Shown here piece by piece: positions 1 through 10,269 of a stretch of 64,000 bases of DNA. This DNA is from Pseudoips prasinana (lineage: Eukaryota; Arthropoda; Insecta; Lepidoptera; Nolidae). The notes under the pieces were generated by a model. That model did no database searches, was not told where the DNA came from, and was given only the letters and a program-made list of their open reading frames with translations. A program made the translations under genes and the position numbers. The stretch lies in contig OX621246.1 of assembly GCA_951640165.1 (NCBI GenBank), positions 35,730,501 through 35,794,500 of the forward strand. Reading direction: 5' to 3'. Positions within the stretch are counted from its first letter, which is position 1. Each line of letters opens with the position of its first letter.

Positions 1-430
1 AAATCATGATTAACACCGTGGGGGTTAAATAATAAACGGGATTAAGTATATATTGAAAAAAATCACATCTATATCTCTAAGTGCCTAGAATTAGGATCTG
101 ATTGGGTTTATGGGGTTAATTTCAATGGGAACATCGACCTCAATAAATGAGTAAGCATTATCTAAAAGGTTGATTGGATGGAAGAAATGAAAACGAAAAT
201 CACCAAAGTGGACCAATTTGGTGATATACTCACAGCTTGACTGCATGATTTGTCTATTGTAAGTGTATTGAACCGCGGATAATTAGGTAATGGGTTCTAA
301 TCAGAAATAGGGCCATATCCTTACACGAGCTGTAATAAAAACAGATGTAGGTAAATGAAATTTTGATCAGAAATGTCGTATATCTTAAAATTTCTATAAG
401 CAAGTCATGCATGTTAATTACAGTAGACGA
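1..430. other. No recognised feature
   Basis: AT-rich sequence without a credible ORF or repeat that I can name. Confidence 0.5.
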
Positions 431-622
431 GCCGGTTGGCGTGGTTGATAGATATTTGCATTTCGCGCCGCAGGTCGTGGGCTCGATTCCCACCCAGGAC
501 AGATATTTGTGTGCATGAACATGTCTGTTTTTCCTGAGTCTTAGTGTAATTATCTATACAAGTATGTATTTACAAAAGAAAAGTAGTATACATATGTAGA
601 AATCAGTTATCTGGTTTCCATA
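431..622 (+). mobile_element. SINE-B copy, 3'-truncated
   Basis: The tRNA-like head carries a box B variant (GGGCTCGATTCCCACCC) near 477-493. It is followed by the family body with TTTGTGTGCATGAACATGTC. The copy stops after the CTGGTTTCCATA segment, so the usual 3' end (CTTAGTTTGGGATCAG) is missing. It is one of about eight copies or pieces in the window. Confidence 0.8.
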
Positions 623-626
623 AGGC

Positions 627-649
627 TTTACAGCACTTAGTGCTGTAAA
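627..649. repeat. Perfect short hairpin
   Basis: A 10-bp perfect inverted repeat (TTTACAGCAC / GTGCTGTAAA) with a 3-base loop lies exactly where SINE-B is broken off. No Pol III or Rho-type terminator role is claimed. Confidence 0.7.
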
Positions 650-903
650 ACCAATAGAAAGCCTTATATTACACTAGTTTACAGTACATTTGTTGCCAAA
701 GAAATTTTTGCTGTTGCTGACTACACATAATATGCTATTTTCAAAAATATAATTGGAAGATTTTTATCAGCTCTAGTTTCTGAGTTTCAGTTATGTAGGT
801 ATAAAACAGAAAAAAAATGTATTTTCACTAAGAAAAACTTGACTAAAAAAAGTATTTCATCATTAAGTTCTAAAAACCTTCGTTTTAAAGCTCTTCTCCG
901 ATG

Positions 904-1245
904 TGTAGACTGAAAATGGCGTATCAGAGACGAACAATAGTCAGCCATCATATTCATATCCCAGAAACCCTGATAGCGTTCTTTCGTGACGATTTATGGT
1001 CACGAAGATTGACAAAAGAAGTATACCTGGCCTGTGTGAATGGGACAACCGGAAAGGGAAGACCACGTCGAACATTCTCTGACCAAATTGGAGATGTTCT
1101 CAAGAAAGGGCAGGTCAGAAGTACCCTAAACCGGCGAGCATGTATGAAGAATGTAATGACAGTGATCGAGGCAAAAGAAGTATGCAAAGATCGTGACAAA
1201 TGGAAATCCGTTCTCTCTACCTACCCCTCTGGGAAACAGGCGTGA
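904..1245 (+). pseudogene. LINE C-terminal fragment (non-LTR retrotransposon)
   Basis: The open frame reads through a C-terminal region typical of insect non-LTR reverse transcriptases: [20 protein letters not shown], then [10 protein letters not shown], then [15 protein letters not shown] before a stop at 1243-1245. There is no reverse transcriptase catalytic region, so this is a 5'-truncated dead copy. The recognisable part begins around residue 35. A second, shorter copy lies at 14645-14805, and both run into a short-period AT-rich tail. The exact clade is uncertain; RTE-like is my guess from the RP-T-W-D plus A-DR-W arrangement. Confidence 0.7.
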
Positions 1246-1273
1246 GTCTATGTATGTATGTATGTATGTGTAT
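1246..1273 (+). repeat. (TATG)n tail of the LINE fragment
   Basis: About six TATG units directly follow the LINE stop codon, as expected for a non-LTR element that ends in a simple repeat rather than poly(A). Confidence 0.75.
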
Positions 1274-2300
1274 GGTCACGCTACAAAAATAACAGTCTTC
1301 GAGATGATTCCGTGGTTCTCGCCAAATAGTCGGTGTTCCAAATTTAAAGGCACTTCTTTTACCACTTTTCCATAATCTGAAATACTCCACACACGATTTA
1401 CAAAGACAATTGGGAGCCCAAGACTTCTCATTTTTATCCAAGAGCATCCCAAAATACTCAAAATAGGTATTTTCACCAACTCTGATTCGAGCTTTCTACA
1501 ATATTTAAACACATATTCTCCGCATATATAACCAAAATGATCTGGATTGTTTAAACAACGTCTCCTTGAAGCACTCATGACGCAAAAACTTTAGATACTA
1601 TTCTTAACACCGTAAAATGCGCCTCATATCGATCAATATATACGCTTAAATGACAAAAATAAAAACAAAGTAACTAGAGCTGCTCAAAAATTTTGAGGGT
1701 AGATTTGGCAAAAACAAGTCATAAGTGAACATTACCAACCACAAAATTCGCGGCAACAGACAAAAAGTCAAATTTTGTAAACTAGTGTTATCTTTAGTGT
1801 GTTTTTCCTAATGCAACATACAAACATCAAAATAAACTTGGTCGACCCATAAATCGTGATTCCCCTTCAACCCCAGAGTCCTATATATTAAAAGTCGTAT
1901 CCATCTTACGTCACTTCGTCACATAACAAGCAACATCCAGCGCGCTAGCGTCACATATCAAAATGTCACAACTGGAGGGTACTCCTCATAAGATATGATT
2001 TATGGAGGAACTCTGAAGGCTGGAAGGCGAAGTGTTTTCTTAATACATTACATAAGTTGAAGTTGAACTGCTCGTATTATATGTTAATTTTACTTCTTAG
2101 TGGTATGACGTAAGTATATAAGCATATATAAGAGAACTATCGCTGAGCTGTGTGTATGTCCATGGATATCCGTCGCTTTACATGAGAAGTGCCCTGAGTA
2201 TAAGTCCTTACCCTATAAGGGTGCCGCTTAGACATATAAAGCTAGTTATTACTAAACTGAACGACAACAACACATTTCAAAATACTGAACATGCTGCGTC
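1274..2300. other. No recognised feature
   Basis: Short ORFs occur on both strands, but none shows a known domain or codon bias that I can recognise. Confidence 0.5.
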
Positions 2301-2302
2301 TA

Positions 2303-2542
2303 GGGGCCAGCGAAGACCGAGAGGAGCGCAGCGGAGAGGATTTTATTAAAGCACTTGAAAATCAACTTTAGAATTATAGGAATAAAGTGCATATATGCTT
2401 GAACCTGACATAAAATGCTCGCGCGGTCTCGAGCATATAATGTTCAAGCATACATGCACTTTATTTAAATAATTTTAAAGTTGATTTTCTAGTGGCTTAA
2501 TAAAATTCTCTCCGCTGCGCTCCTCTCTGTCTGAGCTGGCCC
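2303..2542. mobile_element. Foldback MITE flanked by TA
   Basis: Two arms of about 115-120 bp (2303-2421 and 2430-2542) are near-complementary around an 8-base centre. Both contain GAGGAGCGCAGCGGAGAG and the ATCAACTTT block. Each outer end reads TA then GGG(G)CCAGC, so the element fits a TA target-site duplication as made by Tc1/mariner-type transposases. No coding capacity is present. Confidence 0.75.
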
Positions 2543-2544
2543 TA

Positions 2545-3175
2545 CCGGGCTAGAAGAGACATTTTCAAAGAGTTTGCACGCGCACTACTCTTCATTTACA
2601 AAAGATATAAAACAAACAACGACACTCCGACTAAAAGTCATGAGCTAAATGTTTGTGTCTGTCGTCTTTGGTAGCGTAACTCATAAACGAATTAATCGAT
2701 TTAGACGTTACTTTCTTGCGCAGTTTAAACGGATGACAATTGCTCTGTTTAAAAGCTACAGCTATTTTTCTAGGAGTCAAGAGTTTCAGTAGATAAAGGT
2801 TTAGAGCTATCTATCATAACTTGTCATGCCGCAGGGTGGTGACATACAGACAGATCTGCAGACAAAAACAAGTTGTAAATCTGATAAACATGGTAGATAG
2901 CATCAAGGTTTTGTTTGCCTTTAAGTGTAAAACAAATACGCAGTATCTGACCATCAAACTGGTGTTTGTTTATAATTATTTGTACAACACTTGTCAGCCT
3001 GTCACTCTGCTTAACAGGGACGCGACAGTGAACTGCGGGACACTGAACTTTTATCAAGCCTATTTATTTATTTATGTAGCCTACACGGAGCTCGTAGCAT
3101 TCTTATTTGTGGTTCACTTGATTTGCTATTATCGAAATGTTTTATCGTATACTTGCTTGCTTGTAAGCGAGGTAA
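2545..3175. other. No recognised feature
   Basis: A 133-codon frame overlaps this stretch but has no recognisable domain and runs into the Helitron-like repeat at 3176, so I do not call it a gene. Confidence 0.5.
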
Positions 3176-3316
3176 GTAATGTTTGTTACTTTTTCACGTC
3201 TAAACGGCTGGAGCGGTTTTAATTAAATTTGGTATGTAGTTAGCTGACACCCTGGGTTAACACATAGGTTATAATTTATAAAGTTTAACGCGGGTAAAAC
3301 CGCGGGGCACAACTAG
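3176..3316 (+). mobile_element. Helitron-like element, 3' part
   Basis: The family 3' end is visible: a short hairpin (CGCGGGTAAAACCGCG), then GGGCACAACTAG, then T in the flank. This matches the Helitron rule of a hairpin shortly before CTRR and insertion before T. The 5' TC end is not visible in this copy. Confidence 0.6.
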
Positions 3317-3324
3317 TATAATAT

Positions 3325-3412
3325 AATATCCTGGGACATTATTCACAAGGCCATCAGATCTGAAAATAAGCAGAGCTTGTACTATGGAAACCAGATAACC
3401 GATTTTCTACAT
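3325..3412 (-). mobile_element. SINE-B 3' fragment
   Basis: Read on the minus strand this is the family 3' end (CTGGTTTCCATAGTACAAGC, then TCCCAGGATATTATA). The head is missing. It abuts the Helitron-like 3' end. Confidence 0.75.
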
Positions 3413-3917
3413 AACCATTTTTTTTTTTAAATTTCGTTTTACGTCTCTATCTTCTTTGCCCTTATGAGCCTTAAGTAAATATAGTTTTATATCATTTATT
3501 TCCGTCATTGTCAAGTAAAGTCCGTCACAGTCAAGTCATACATAGTCCTTGTCCAACCCCAGTAAAGCAGTGGAGACTTCTAGAGGCTTTTATGGAGTTT
3601 TGGTTACAGCACGGAAAATCACAATTCACGGCAATATCACACTTTCCTCCAGTTGTGTACGTTGTCGAAGATGTTATGTCTAAAAATCCACCATATTTAC
3701 ACATTAAAACTCGAATTTACACCAGTTTTTGAAAATAAAACATGCCTCGATGCGTCTTTTTCCGCGGTGGCGCCAAAACTCTCACATAACCATCAATATA
3801 ATTAGTGTTACCAACTAACACCAATCATTCGTATGGGTAAAATGTATGTCCAATCTTCAATTGGACGAGCGGCTCGCGTCTTTGTGTACTGACGCAGATC
3901 GACAATGACTCAAGATC
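3413..3917. other. No recognised feature
   Basis: A 74-codon frame at 3508-3732 has no recognisable domain. No repeat was identified. Confidence 0.45.
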
Positions 3918-3980
3918 TCCCCAAGGTGAGGTTTGAAATTCAATGGCACCCCCATTGAATTTTGAACCTCGGCTTGGGGA
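3918..3980. repeat. Long imperfect hairpin
   Basis: Arms 3918-3946 and 3952-3980 pair at about 25 of 29 positions around a 5-base loop (CACCC). The left arm contains CAAGGTGAGGTTTGAAATTC. Confidence 0.7.
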
Positions 3981-3984
3981 GGAC

Positions 3985-4050
3985 CTTCTGGCGTGATTTA
4001 TTCAGTCTGCAGTCTTATTTGCTAGATGGCTTAAGCCCCCACTGCTTTTA
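3985..4050 (+). repeat. Fragment related to repeat R1
   Basis: Contains AGTCTTATTTGCTAGATGGC followed by TTAAGCCCCC, closely resembling 22595-22640 inside R1. Confidence 0.45.
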
Positions 4051-4407
4051 GTTCTAGCATAGAGTAGGCTTTGCAATTTATCCCCTTTATTAAGTCGTTG
4101 ATGGTTGACATAAGTAATGTGGTGTTAAGATAATCTTCAGGTTATGGAAGACGTTGAATGATTGAGGATTTAAACGAAGATGATGATTTACAATGAAATT
4201 ATACTCATTTGTATCTACTGCCACTTATCTTACCCAACGTAACTAATTGCATTTAATTGTTATAGTGATTAGTATTAATTAATAGTTGTGCAATCAATAA
4301 TTATCTTAATACTAGTTTAATTAGATGAATAGTTAATTATTATAACGATAAATATGTAATCTTCCACATTATTCCGCTACGCGGCGCTATACACTGCCAG
4401 TTATATT
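4051..4407. other. No recognised feature
   Basis: Very AT-rich and unstructured by eye. Confidence 0.5.
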
Positions 4408-4517
4408 TGACTGACTTAGCCAGATGTCGTGGGTTAGATCCCAACCCAGGAAAAATCATTGTGGGATGAGCACTATGAGCAGGATTAGTTGTTTGATGTG
4501 GGTGTAATTTATCTATA
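4408..4517 (+). mobile_element. Degenerate tRNA-like SINE (SINE-B-like)
   Basis: A box-B-like GGGTTAGATCCCAACCCAGG is followed by a body resembling SINE-B (GGGTGTAATTTATCTATA). It is strongly diverged. Confidence 0.5.
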
Positions 4518-4640
4518 ACTATCTGTGTCCCGCAGTTTTATCCGTGTTAATAAATTATAGTCTACGTATTATTCAGATATGTAAGCTATATTACTACAAA
4601 GTTTCATCAAAATCCATTCGGTAGTTTTTGCGTGAAGAAT
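4518..4640 (-). mobile_element. Helitron-like fragment
   Basis: A diverged 3' end on the minus strand (plus strand CTGTGTCCCGCAGTTTTATC), followed by the conserved segment around CATTCGGTAGTTTTTGCGTG. Confidence 0.5.
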
Positions 4641-4845
4641 AATAATAATAATAATATCTCGGGACAATGTCACCCAGATCATCCTAGCCCCAAACTAAGC
4701 AAAGCTTGTACTATGGGTAGCAGGCGACGATATACATACTTATATAGATAGATAAATACTTATATACATAGAAAACATCCATGACTCAGAAACAAATATT
4801 CGTGCTCATCACACAAATATTTGCACTTACCGGGAAGAAGTAACA
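4641..4845 (-). mobile_element. SINE-A copy, 5'-truncated
   Basis: The (AAT)n tail is followed by the family 3' region (ATCCTAGCCCCAAACTAAGC) and body up to CACTTACCGGGA. The tRNA-like head is lost. Confidence 0.85.
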
Positions 4846-4852
4846 AACATAC

Positions 4853-4888
4853 ACAATCCAAACTTTCACCTTTATAATATTAGTGTGA
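4853..4888 (-). mobile_element. Helitron-like 5' end fragment
   Basis: On the minus strand this reads TCACACTAATATTATAAAGG, the family 5' end (TC preceded by A). The rest of the element is absent. Confidence 0.45.
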
Positions 4889-4894
4889 TATGTA

Positions 4895-4972
4895 TGTATT
4901 TATAAATATATAAGAATGTTTATCAGTTGACTGGTTGCCATAGTACAGGCTCTAGAGTTTGGGATCAGTAGG
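4895..4972 (+). mobile_element. SINE-B 3' fragment
   Basis: Contains TTGCCATAGTACAGGCTCTA and GTTTGGGATCAG, the SINE-B 3' region without its head. Confidence 0.55.
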
Positions 4973-5089
4973 TCGCAAAAAAGTTAGGTCGCGACATTAT
5001 TAATGACACATGTCAAATGCGAAAATGCAGTCGCTACCAAACAATGTATGAGCGGGAATAATACAGTGGTTTTCGATTGTATTTTAATA

Positions 5090-5360
5090 CCTAGGGACAA
5101 TGCCACAGATCATCCTAGCCCCAAACTAAGCAAAGCTTGTGCTGTGGGTACCAGGCGACGATATATATACTTATATAGATAGATAAATACTTAAATGCAT
5201 AGAAAACATCCATGACTGAAACAAATAATAATAATAATATCTGGGGACAATGTCACACAGATCATCCTAGCCCCAAACTAAAATATTCGTGCTCATCACA
5301 CAAATATTTGCACTTACCGGCTTCGTAGGCAGGAGCACTACCAACTAGGCTACGGTGACC
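5090..5360 (-). mobile_element. SINE-A copy with an internal SINE-A 3' fragment
   Basis: The copy runs from the 3' region at the left to the tRNA-like head at the right (plus strand ACCAACTAGGCTACGGTGAC). At 5226-5280 about 55 bp of SINE-A tail plus 3' end sits inside the body, interrupting ACAAATATTCG. This gives a duplicated 3' end in the same orientation. It could be a truncated self-insertion or a template switch. Confidence 0.8.
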
Positions 5361-5694
5361 GTCAAATTTACATCAAAGCTTGATCATATTCTTCAAAATC
5401 TAAAGGTTCGTCCAAACTACGTGATAGCCAATGTATCATGTTATCGATGTGACATACATAACGATTAATCGGGCAATCGATATCGGAAATATCGGTCGAC
5501 GGTATTGGTGACGGATTGTCTGGTGCGCGGTACAATTTGTTATCTTTACAATCTGGATCTGTTATAACGGTTATCGCGATTATAAATACTAATCCAAATT
5601 AGTTAATTCTAATTATGTTAGAGCTATTTAAAACCTTATACCTGTGAACCTTGTGATTTTAAGACTATACTAAATTTTTTTACCCAATACACAT
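5361..5694. other. No recognised feature
   Basis: No ORF or repeat recognised. Confidence 0.5.
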
Positions 5695-5862
5695 GTTACC
5701 CTACTGTCAAGAGTTGTATAAGCTACGCAGTACTGTCTGTCATGGCTCTTTGGCGGTCACAATCATCTATGGACTGACCGCGGCCCATGTGCTTAACCTG
5801 ACTAACGACTAATGGACTGGTGAGGGCAACTGGCTATAATGGTCAGGTGTCCGGAGACCTAA
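5695..5862 (-). mobile_element. 5S-SINE, diverged copy
   Basis: Antisense matches to the family include CTATGGACTGACCGC at 5768-5782 and GTGCTTAACCTGAC at 5789-5802 (the 5S box A region). A weak copy of the 3' domain lies at the left. Confidence 0.65.
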
Positions 5863-6440
5863 ACGAATAACCTTATAATAGCTTAGGTTATAGGTACTCC
5901 AACTATAATTACATTATTTTGGAAAACTGAAGATACACTTACACTGCTGGACCCACAATAACCAAATATAGCTAAAAACACCGCAAGGAAACTGGCTTTC
6001 AAATGAAAGAAATCGAAACGAAATCGGTTCATCCGTTTGAGCGCTACGATGCTACAGACACCGACGTCAAACTTAGAACACCCCTCTTAATATGGGATAC
6101 TCCATGGATGTACTCCAAATTAGAACACAACTTGATACGAGACTCTTCCGTTGCTTAGAATCAATAACATCTAAATAGTATAGCTTCGCTAAAGTCATGA
6201 TTATTCCAAATCGGTTCCAGGTAAGAGTGGGTCGGTCATCGAACCGCGTTATTTCGGCCAAAGTGACGTGTTATTGCTAAAATGTAGCAGTGGGACATGT
6301 ACGGTACTGCCACCAGCGTTTGTGGTTAACCGAATTGTCATGCCGACTAACGTTTGTCGAACAATTAGCACTAGAGTGTTTGTCGGTGTGACGATATCTA
6401 GTGATTGATACATAAGTGCTATTTTAATGTGTCCTCCTAG
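5863..6440. other. Possible old dispersed repeat
   Basis: The stretch around 5990-6085 (AAATCGGTTCATCCGTTTGA) resembles phrases common in insect transposon remnants, but I cannot assign a family. Confidence 0.3.
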
Positions 6441-6776
6441 CCGAATTTGTGATCACGGCGGCCAGTCTTTATGCAGACTAGCCATCTGCGTGGGACATAT
6501 TGTAGTGCACAAGTGGGTGCGCAAATACAGGGGCACTTTCTATTCCATCATTCTTACGATGCGATTGGACGACTAACGACACGAAAACAAAGATTTCAGG
6601 TACAGGATCGACACCTTTACGTGCTCTCCGAGGCACGGGGGTGTAATACCTAGACTTCGGGCTGATACTGAGTAATCCCAAAATCACTTTTTGGTTAAAC
6701 CTCGGTTTTGAACCCAGGACCTCATTATCTGTGGTTGAACCCGTTACAGCTAGAGAAACGAGGCATATATAAATAT
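6441..6776 (-). mobile_element. SINE-C copy
   Basis: The family body is recognisable from GGCGGCCAGTC, through GTGCACAAGTGGGTGCGCAA and TTTACGTGCTCTCCGAGGCA, to a degenerate tRNA-like end (TTTTGAACCCAGGACCTC). Other pieces occur at 17262, 23936, 33545, 39228, 40630 and 63468. Confidence 0.65.
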
Positions 6777-6779
6777 ACT

Positions 6780-6922
6780 GGCGGCTATAGCCAGTTGCTT
6801 AATCTGTAAGTGGTTGGTGAGGATATTCATAAGTAGTTCTGAGTGTCTCCGTGCTTCGGAGAGCACGGTAAGCTGTCGGTCTTGGTTGTGGCCATTATAC
6901 AACAGTCGTTAAGTCTTGTATA
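6780..6922 (+). mobile_element. 5S-SINE, deleted copy
   Basis: A degraded 5S-like head (TGTAAGTGGTTGGTGAGG) is followed directly by the 3' domain (GTGTCTCCGTGCTTCGGAGA). The box C region has been lost. It is joined tail to tail with the next copy. Confidence 0.65.
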
Positions 6923-7108
6923 CCCGCATAGTGGTTACCCTAGTGTCACAGTTGTTCAAGCGACAGATTAACGTATCCTTCGGATTACGGGGACCCTGAG
7001 AAATTCAACTACTTTGGCGGTAACCAATCAATAGACTGACAGCGTGCCTAGGTACTTGCTGATCACTTACGGACTGGTGGCAGCATGTGGCTATGAGGGC
7101 CTTTATTT
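6923..7108 (-). mobile_element. 5S-SINE, inverted neighbour
   Basis: Antisense copy running from the 3' domain (GTGGTTACCCTAGTGTCA) to the head (GATCACTTACGGACTGGTGG). It lies tail to tail with the preceding copy without an obvious gap. Confidence 0.7.
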
Positions 7109-7132
7109 TTCCTTCTTAGAATAGGGGTCTTT

Positions 7133-7172
7133 GTGCATTTCTGGAAAGACGGGGGTCTTTCCAGAAATGCAC
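7133..7172. repeat. Perfect 18-bp hairpin, 4-base loop
   Basis: GTGCATTTCTGGAAAGAC at 7133-7150 is exactly complementary to 7155-7172, with loop GGGG. Confidence 0.9.
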
Positions 7173-8402
7173 ACCCAGATTCGGATCAAGTCAGTCGTAT
7201 AAAGTGCCGAGGTAGTAGTAGCCAACCACTGCGTTACATGTGTCGATAGTCTTTAAGTTGAGACAGATTTGAAACATATACATATGTCTGCCGGTGTGTT
7301 TGTATGCCCGTAGCTTTCCCAATTTCCCAATAGCAATTTCAAATGTTGACTTCGATGCGGCTTCTTTAAAAGCCATTTCTAGCTGCTATTTTCCCATACA
7401 AACATCATTTTCGCCATGGTTATAAGACAATATCAATAGTTTTATGCAATATAATCTGTTTGCCACCACTATACAGGACCGTCTCGTGTATAAACCTATC
7501 TTGTAGAAGTAATGACCGAACCCTTAAAATATAAATAAACTGTCAAAACTAAGTGTTTCATAAACAAGCCGTAAGTGAAAAAAAACAAAATGGTCAGACA
7601 TAGCCTATTTTCTTGTTGAAAACGTTTTTCTTCAGTAATCACTGAAGAAAAAAAATAAATGTGTTTAGTTTTGGTGGAGGCATTACGAAAACTCAATTCT
7701 ACGAATAGTTGTTGTACTGTTTTATTTTTTACAAGTATGCGTGAGAGAAAGTCTAGATAAAGTCTATCTATAGACAGAAAACGGCACGAATGTTCGATTG
7801 TTGCTCAGTGATCATCGCCAAACCACAACGGTACTCCAAGTCCTAGTAAGCTGTAATGTGATATGCAGCTAATACGAATAATATTTTCGTTTTATTAACA
7901 AAACACTCTCTTTGTATTTATTTTTTGTTTAATTTAAATTATGAATTCCTTGAATAACAATCAATTTCGATGTTTCTTATCTATCGAGCCATCCGTAACG
8001 GGCATCATTGCTTCCATTTTGATTTTGTCGTATTGCCTGAGAGAAAAATTGCATCTTATAGAATTTTTGGTATTTCACATCGTATGTGCTGGATTGCCCT
8101 CTACATACTTTGAAGAAATGCTTCTTTGAAGTTTATAGAAGTAGACACGTAAACGAAACGAAGATTTTCGAACATGACTCGTTAGATACGACTAAATAGC
8201 TAGTCCAATCTTGATTAAATTCGATAAAGTTACCTTGTCATGCAATATTAAGGTAGTCAGTTAGGTTCGTCAGGTATTCTCCGTGTGAAGATAGGCAGAA
8301 CACAAAACAGGTGGCTTAGTCTTCTGTCTCGTCTTCTGCGGGTTTTGTGCTCACCAAACGCTAGATACTAAATCCGACACGCTTTGAACGCACTAGCACC
8401 TT
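7173..8402. other. No recognised feature except one hairpin
   Basis: Small ORFs only. The hairpin at 7625-7652 is listed separately. Confidence 0.5.
7625..7652. repeat. Perfect 12-bp hairpin, 4-base loop
   Basis: TTTTTCTTCAGT pairs exactly with ACTGAAGAAAAA around AATC. Confidence 0.85.
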
Positions 8403-8804
8403 TATACAACATGTAACTTAATTAACGCACATCCCGAAAATAGTTTGTTCAGAATCGTTTACTGAATCGATTTATATCATTTTTAATATAGGTAATTTTT
8501 TGTTCCAAAATAATTTAAGCTACGGAAATTATTGTCATATCAACCCTGTACAGTCAAAACTAATTGAAATCGACCGTAAGTCAAAGTAATAAGACTTTTA
8601 AATCGCAGTTTTATTTGTAGTCATACAAATTCCATTATTCAATACAAAATAAAGAAAAATAAACTTTATTCCAAGAAACTAATTTAGCCAATAACAATGC
8701 ATAAATATGTTAAATTAAAAATTCAGTGTATGTATTATGATTACAACATAATATTCTAATTGGGGTGCTTGAGGGTGTGCCTTAATTACGTTACATGTTC
8801 TATA
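8403..8804 (+). mobile_element. MITE-1 copy, about 400 bp
   Basis: Terminal inverted repeats of about 32 bp are visible: ACATGTAACTTAATTAACGC at the left and the complement of TTAATTACGTTACATGTT at the right. The interior has no ORF. The complement of this element recurs at 16078-16690, which confirms a mobile unit. The superfamily is not assigned; the flanks are too AT-rich to call a target-site duplication. Confidence 0.75.
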
Positions 8805-9454
8805 TAAGTTCAGCTCTAAGCAGTTTTACTGTGTTTCATTGTAATATGGCATAGTAAGGCTTTCCCTGATTTAGATCCCAGTGCATCTTAAACCAATCCC
8901 GTGATTACAAGTTCAAGTCATTATGAAAATTGCAAGAAATGATTTTCACCATAATGATCGCTATCGAAATTGATGAATCCAGCGTACCGGAACGCAATCA
9001 GCTAACTGCCATTGTAATGATACGCACCAGGAGGCGCTCAGTTCATAGTCCATTGCACCCGCCCCGGCACGATCAATGCTGCAGGCATGGGCGCGGCCGA
9101 ACCCGAATGTACCTAATATATTAATCACTATGCCTTGCTCTCAAAAGTAAACACAATAAAGCTTACTGTTTTATATTGTACACATGGAAACTGTTTTGCT
9201 AATAGCTGCTGCAGCGAAACCATGATTTTGGAAATTAGGACAAAATTAAGTAGAAAAGATTAAAAATTTAAAATGAAACTAACACTTAGGGGAGTTAACA
9301 CTACATATTAATTATGTGTTTTAATTGCCATGGATGTTCGTACAGTAACCCCTGATTCTATTACTTATTTAAAGACTGAAATGACACTTAACGGTTCTGG
9401 TAATTTCTGCTATTAACCTGCTAGTTGTGCCTTGAGTATTATCGGAAAGAAAAA
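8805..9454. other. No recognised feature
   Basis: No credible gene or repeat. A GC-richer patch near 9030-9110 holds only a short frame. Confidence 0.5.
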
Positions 9455-9477
9455 TCACACTAATATTATAACGGCGA

Positions 9478-9517
9478 AAGTTTGTGAGTGTGTATAAACA
9501 TACACACTCACAAACTT
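9478..9517. repeat. Perfect 18-bp hairpin, 4-base loop
   Basis: AAGTTTGTGAGTGTGTAT at 9478-9495 pairs exactly with 9500-9517 (loop AAAC). The left arm is normal Helitron-like 5' sequence and the right arm is its inverted copy. Confidence 0.9.
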
Positions 9518-9602
9518 CTTAATAGATAAACGTTACTTCTTCATGGCTAAACGGCTGGAGCGATTTTAATAATATTTGGTATGGAGTTAGCGGACACCCT
9601 GG

Positions 9603-9653
9603 ACTTTATAAATTATAGCCTACGTGTCAAACGTAGGCTATAATTTATAAAGT
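9603..9653. repeat. Perfect 23-bp hairpin, 5-base loop
   Basis: Arms 9603-9625 and 9631-9653 are exactly complementary (loop GTCAA). The right arm is normal family sequence (TAGGCTATAATTTATAAAGT) and the left arm is its inverted copy. Confidence 0.9.
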
Positions 9654-9685
9654 TTAACGTGGGTAAAACCAGGGGGCACAGCTAG

Positions 9686-10269
9686 CAAAGAATAAAGATT
9701 TATTCTACTTTACAGGAAAACAAAGAGATAGACGACCAAGGCCATTAAAATACCCACAACTACAGAATCCCAATCGCAGAAACTATAAAATTGATAATAA
9801 TGACGAGGGATATAATAATGAACGAAATTATTAACTTATCAATATACATTTATATATTTCTACTAGCATTAGCTGTACCAATATTACGACTGCGTTGATA
9901 TTCTGATGTCGCCTATGACTTATAATAAAAGTAAAAAAATAAAAATTGTTTATTTTCACACAAAACAAATAATTTAAAAAGTTGTAGTTCCTGATTCCCA
10001 AACTAAGTAAACTTGTATCTTGTGAATCAGGGCACTCTCCTTAACGTACTAAATTAATTAAAATAGGTAAAACTTAATACACACTAAATAAAAGACTTTA
10101 CAACAATATTAAGAAGAGAAAAAATATAACAAATTACAATCATAAGAGAAAAAAAACTTCATAATAGCAGTAAAAAGACGATAACATTACTAACGAGTTA
10201 ATGTTTGAGTAAGTGAGTGTGTGTGCGGTGCGCGCGTGTGAAATGTAAGTGTACGTGTGCGCACGCGTG
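9686..10269. other. No recognised feature
   Basis: AT-rich, with a GT-rich stretch around 10215-10265. Confidence 0.5.

Larger units (their letters stand above)
9455..9685 (+). mobile_element. Helitron-like element with two snap-back hairpins
   Basis: It starts A|TCACACTAATATTATAACGG and ends GGCACAGCTAG, matching the family TC...CTAG ends, although the base after CTAG is C rather than the usual T. The conserved segment GGCTGGAGCGATTTTAATAA is present. Two parts of the element have been turned into perfect hairpins (9478-9517 and 9603-9653). Confidence 0.65.

Noticed and set aside
2821..3222. 133-codon frame as a protein gene
   Set aside because: It has no recognisable domain and starts at a TTG. 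Its end runs into a Helitron-like repeat, and such a length is reachable by chance in this sequence.
7941..8129. 62-codon hydrophobic frame as a membrane peptide
   Set aside because: Hydrophobicity is expected from AT-rich codons, and no other support was seen.
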